Below are positions 61,239-64,000 of a DNA stretch of 64,000 nt, in pieces. The stretch is from Zopfochytrium polystomum. Lineage: Eukaryota > Chytridiomycota > Chytridiomycetes > Chytridiales > Chytridiaceae. The stretch covers positions 1 through 64,000 of the forward strand of contig JAIVFJ010000150.1 of the NCBI GenBank assembly GCA_025765615.1. Reading direction: 5' to 3'. The position numbers and the translations under genes were made by a program. The notes beneath the pieces were generated by a model that saw nothing but the letters and a program-made list of their open reading frames with translations, made no database searches and was not told where the DNA came from. The stretch's first letter is position 1. The number at the start of each line of letters is the position of its first letter.

Positions 61239-62622
61239 AACAGGTTGTGTGCCTATCTCCCAGTGCTGGGAGTGGCAGTCAATGGGCTGTGTGTCTTGCT
61301 GTCTATCTCTCTGTCTGTTTGCAGTCTGTGCTTCAAAAGGCACTGTAGGGTACCTCTTCAAAACACTCCCTCCAACTGTCTCCTTCCAAAGCAGCTCTAC
61401 TCAAGGGGCCAAAGTGTGCATCAGTGTCTCCAACTTTGTGTGCATGTTGCTTTTCCCCAACTTTGAAGATTTGCAACCAACCCAAAGGGAGAAGCAAGGG
61501 GTGGAGGGGAGGCAACCCCTTCACTGGGGTCAACTAAAATGATATATCAGTTAATGATTTTGCAAAGTCAACGGGCTGTGATCTATCTATCGATCAATGA
61601 CTGTCTCTGTTTGAACTAAAGTCAATGGGCTGTTTGTATTTCTCCCTCTGGGTTCTGTGAGTACTCTGTCAGTCTTCCTGTCGCAGTCAATGGGTTGCTG
61701 CATCAGCAGCCGAGGGACGTGAGGTCAGCACTCAGTTTGTCTGAGGTTCTGGATTTGCCAGTGTGGCTGTGCTGTAAGACTGCAACTTCTCTCTCTTTCT
61801 GTCCTTCTTTGTCTGTCAGTGTGTCAGTGTCTCAGGGCTAACACCCCAAGCTTTGTTGGTCAGGCCTGCCACGCAATGTTCATTGTGGCATGCCACACTC
61901 CTTTCAATCCAGTAACAGATTGCCATCATTTTTTCTCCTCTTCTTTTTTTTTTTTTTTTTTTCTTTTGGCAAGGATTGCTTACTATTGGACAGGCATCCC
62001 CTTTTTTCTGTTTTTTTTTTTTGCTTTTTTGCTTATTTTTTCTTTTTTGTTTCTATTTTTGGCTGGGCTTATCACGTGATGAGACAGTCTTTTGCGAGAC
62101 AAGGCGGCAGCGCCACGCAAAACAACAACAGATCAACGCACGTGCAGGTGAGAACAAACAAAAAAAGGAAAGAAAGAGAAAAAAGGCGCCGCCGGTTCGA
62201 TCATCGAAAAATTCTCTCGACCAAGAAAACAGTTCAAAAAAAAAAAAGGGAAAAAAAAAAAAAATACAGCACGATCTCCACGCACTCACGCCCAACATAC
62301 TTCCAGGACGGATCAATCGAATCAATCAATCGAGGTACAGCAGGCTGACTCCGTTTGAGTGGTTGGTGGTGTTAACCTTAACACTCTTAAAGGTAGCAAA
62401 AAGCATCGTCGTCATCAATCATCATCATCATCATCATCGTTCCCACCAACCCACCCACCCACCACCACACCACCACCACCGCCAACATCGCACTCGCACT
62501 TGGGCGGAACTCCCCACACATCTATCAATCCAAGACCACCACCATCCCCAGGCCCTCCCCTACAGCAAGTCGCGGCTCTACATCCACCCACTTCTCTTTA
62601 ACCGTCTAATTTATCGACAATA
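61239..62622. other. Spacer before the START-domain gene
   Basis: 61239-61700 carries more copies of a GTCAATGGGCTG motif in CT-rich sequence. 61920-62070 is T-rich and 62150-62270 A-rich, and a CAT trinucleotide patch lies near 62420. These probably form the promoter and 5' UTR of the downstream gene. No gene seen. Confidence 0.6.
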
Positions 62623-63971
62623 ATGTCCGCCGTCGCCGCCACCGCCGCCGCCGCCACCGCGGCCGTCGCTGCTACTGCCTTCCTCTTTCCTGAGCCCCAC
62701 ACGGCAAGCCACTTTCTCGACGCCCCCGCGGACGTCTTCTTTGCCGGATTCGAACCTTACTTCAACTTTGACACCTTCCGCGTCTACCGCCGTCAGGTGC
62801 CTTCGTCTGGCTTGGTGGGTACTTCTCTCGCTCTCTCCTGTTTGACCACCAAACGCACACAACACACATGCACACGCAACCTGTTCTCCCTTCCCCCCTC
62901 ACGCTCCTATGAGCCCCTCTCCGTCGCTCGCTTTCGTCGTGTGGGGCCGTCCTTTATTCCGCCCCTTTCCTGCACTCTGCCCCTCTGCGCCTGTCTGTCT
63001 GTCGGAGTGAGGGGGGGGGGAGAAGGGATCGCAGCCCCTTTTTTCGTTTTGCTTTTGTTTCGGAACCGTGTGTCTGTCTGTCTGTCTTTCGTGTCTCTTG
63101 TCTCTGTCTCTCTCCCTTCTCTCCCTCTCTCTCTTCTCTCTCTCTCACTCTCTCTCACTCTCACCCTTTCGCCCTCCCACCCTCTCTCTCTGCCTCGCTG
63201 TCTCTCCCTCACAACCTTTTCCCCTCAACAGTACGAATACAAGGTCCGAGGAACTTTCCCAACCACGCCCCACCGGAACCTTCTGGCCGTCTACCTGGAC
63301 GTCGAGTACCGCACAAAGTGGGACCCACACGTCCTGGAGGGCAAGCGCTTGGCGCCCTCGACGTCTCCCACGACGGCCGTCGGAGTCCAACCGCCGGAGG
63401 ACGGCCCTCCCGACTCTCGAGCGACGTCTCCGAGCGCCGACTCAGGGGTGGAAGTCGCATCCACGAACGGGAATGCGCTTGTTGGTGGGTATTTCTTTCT
63501 CGAGTTCGTCGCACGTGCACAACTCGCGCAATGCTGAATGTCGCCGTTGCAAACACAACAGACTCTCGTCTGAGCGAGCTGCGCCGACTTCACGCCATTC
63601 CTCAGTTCTACCACTACGCAATCAAGGTCCCGTTCCCGCTCGTCACCCGCGACTACGTCTATACCTTGCGGGCGTGGCACGAAGACGACGGCAACGATCA
63701 CCTTGTCGAGGGGCGAAGCACCGTACACGCGGACAAGCCCGAGACAAAGCAGGCCATCCGCATCGACCACTATTACCAGCAGATCGCGATCCGCGCCCTG
63801 CCAGACGGCCGTGGGTCCGCCGTCGGCATGCGCTACTATGACGACCCAAAGGGCTCCATCCCCACCGTCGTCATCAATATGGCGGCCAAGAAGGGCGTTC
63901 CCGATTTCGTCAAGGGTCTGACGAACGCGTGCAAAGGATACGACGAGTGGTTGAAGAATAGGAAGGACTGA
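62623..63971 (+). CDS. PCTP-like START-domain lipid transfer protein
   Basis: Soluble phospholipid transfer protein of the StARD2/PCTP type; START domains bind one lipid in a deep pocket. Exons are 62623-62814, 63232-63484 and 63562-63971; introns GT-AG, phases agree. Family features: YEYKVRGTF, LDVEYRTKWDPHVLE (human PDYRKQWDQYVKE type), YAIKVPFPLVTRDYVYTLR (human KYPFPMSNRDYVY), and the C-terminal lid GSIPTVVINMAAKKGVPDFV, matching IPSWLINWAAKNGVPNFL of PCTP. An Ala-rich N-terminus and a Ser/Pro insertion with about 35 residues after WDPHVLE are additions. Start is ATG 62623. It is complete at both ends, with the stop 30 bases from the window's edge. Confidence 0.92.
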
Positions 63972-64000
63972 TTCGTCCCCACCGGCTCTTCCACTGACCC

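Overview
The window is nuclear DNA from a eukaryote, most likely a fungus and probably an early-diverging one (chytrid or zygomycete grade). That placement is inference. It rests on short GT-AG introns (about 60-350 bp) in nearly every host gene, tRNA genes with eukaryotic A/B boxes, Ty1/copia and chromovirus-type Ty3/gypsy remnants, a fungus-typical DUF4246 protein and fungal-type Ser19 ubiquitin. A KICSTOR subunit (KICS2/C12orf66-like) argues against yeasts and most Dikarya. Host exons are GC-rich and full of Ser/Ala/Gln/Gly/Pro low-complexity tracts; transposon DNA is AT-richer.

Layout. 1-1261: no gene. 1262-3551 (+): SLC38/AVT-type amino acid transporter. 4076-8178 (+): KICS2-like KICSTOR subunit. 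8179-19534: a transposon- and tRNA-rich block holding tRNA-Val, an intron-bearing tRNA-Thr, a Leu-like tRNA, a CAU tRNA with a Val-type body, a decayed copia element with its 3' LTR, and a chromodomain-bearing gypsy fragment. 20696-22634 (-): DUF4246 protein. 22960-26573: a second copia family plus nested LTR-like repeats. 27125-28415 (-): cysteine dioxygenase. 29705-33005 (-): PH-domain protein. 33270-34195: WD40 and copia scraps. 34697-36881 (+): mitochondrial calcium uniporter (MCU). 37542-41039 (+): MAU2/Scc4-type cohesin loader. 41040-52550: a transposon landscape with a large unclassified transposase-like coding region that was split in frame by a 2.2-kb element with a 4-bp target-site duplication. 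52991-54169 (-): polyubiquitin whose fourth unit is truncated and fused to an unknown tail. 54285-61700: nested LTR-like repeats and CT-rich satellite. 62623-63971 (+): PCTP-like START-domain lipid transfer protein.

The host genes do not form a pathway. Two (amino acid transporter and KICSTOR subunit) are adjacent and both relate to amino acid handling and TORC1 sensing, but common regulation is not shown. Five coding sequences need a one-base skip, all in the same direction and all in C/G-rich runs or GCC-type triplet tracts. This looks like insertion error or polymorphism rather than gene death, because conserved protein sequence continues on both sides. Several introns use an uncommon GTTCGY 5' splice site.
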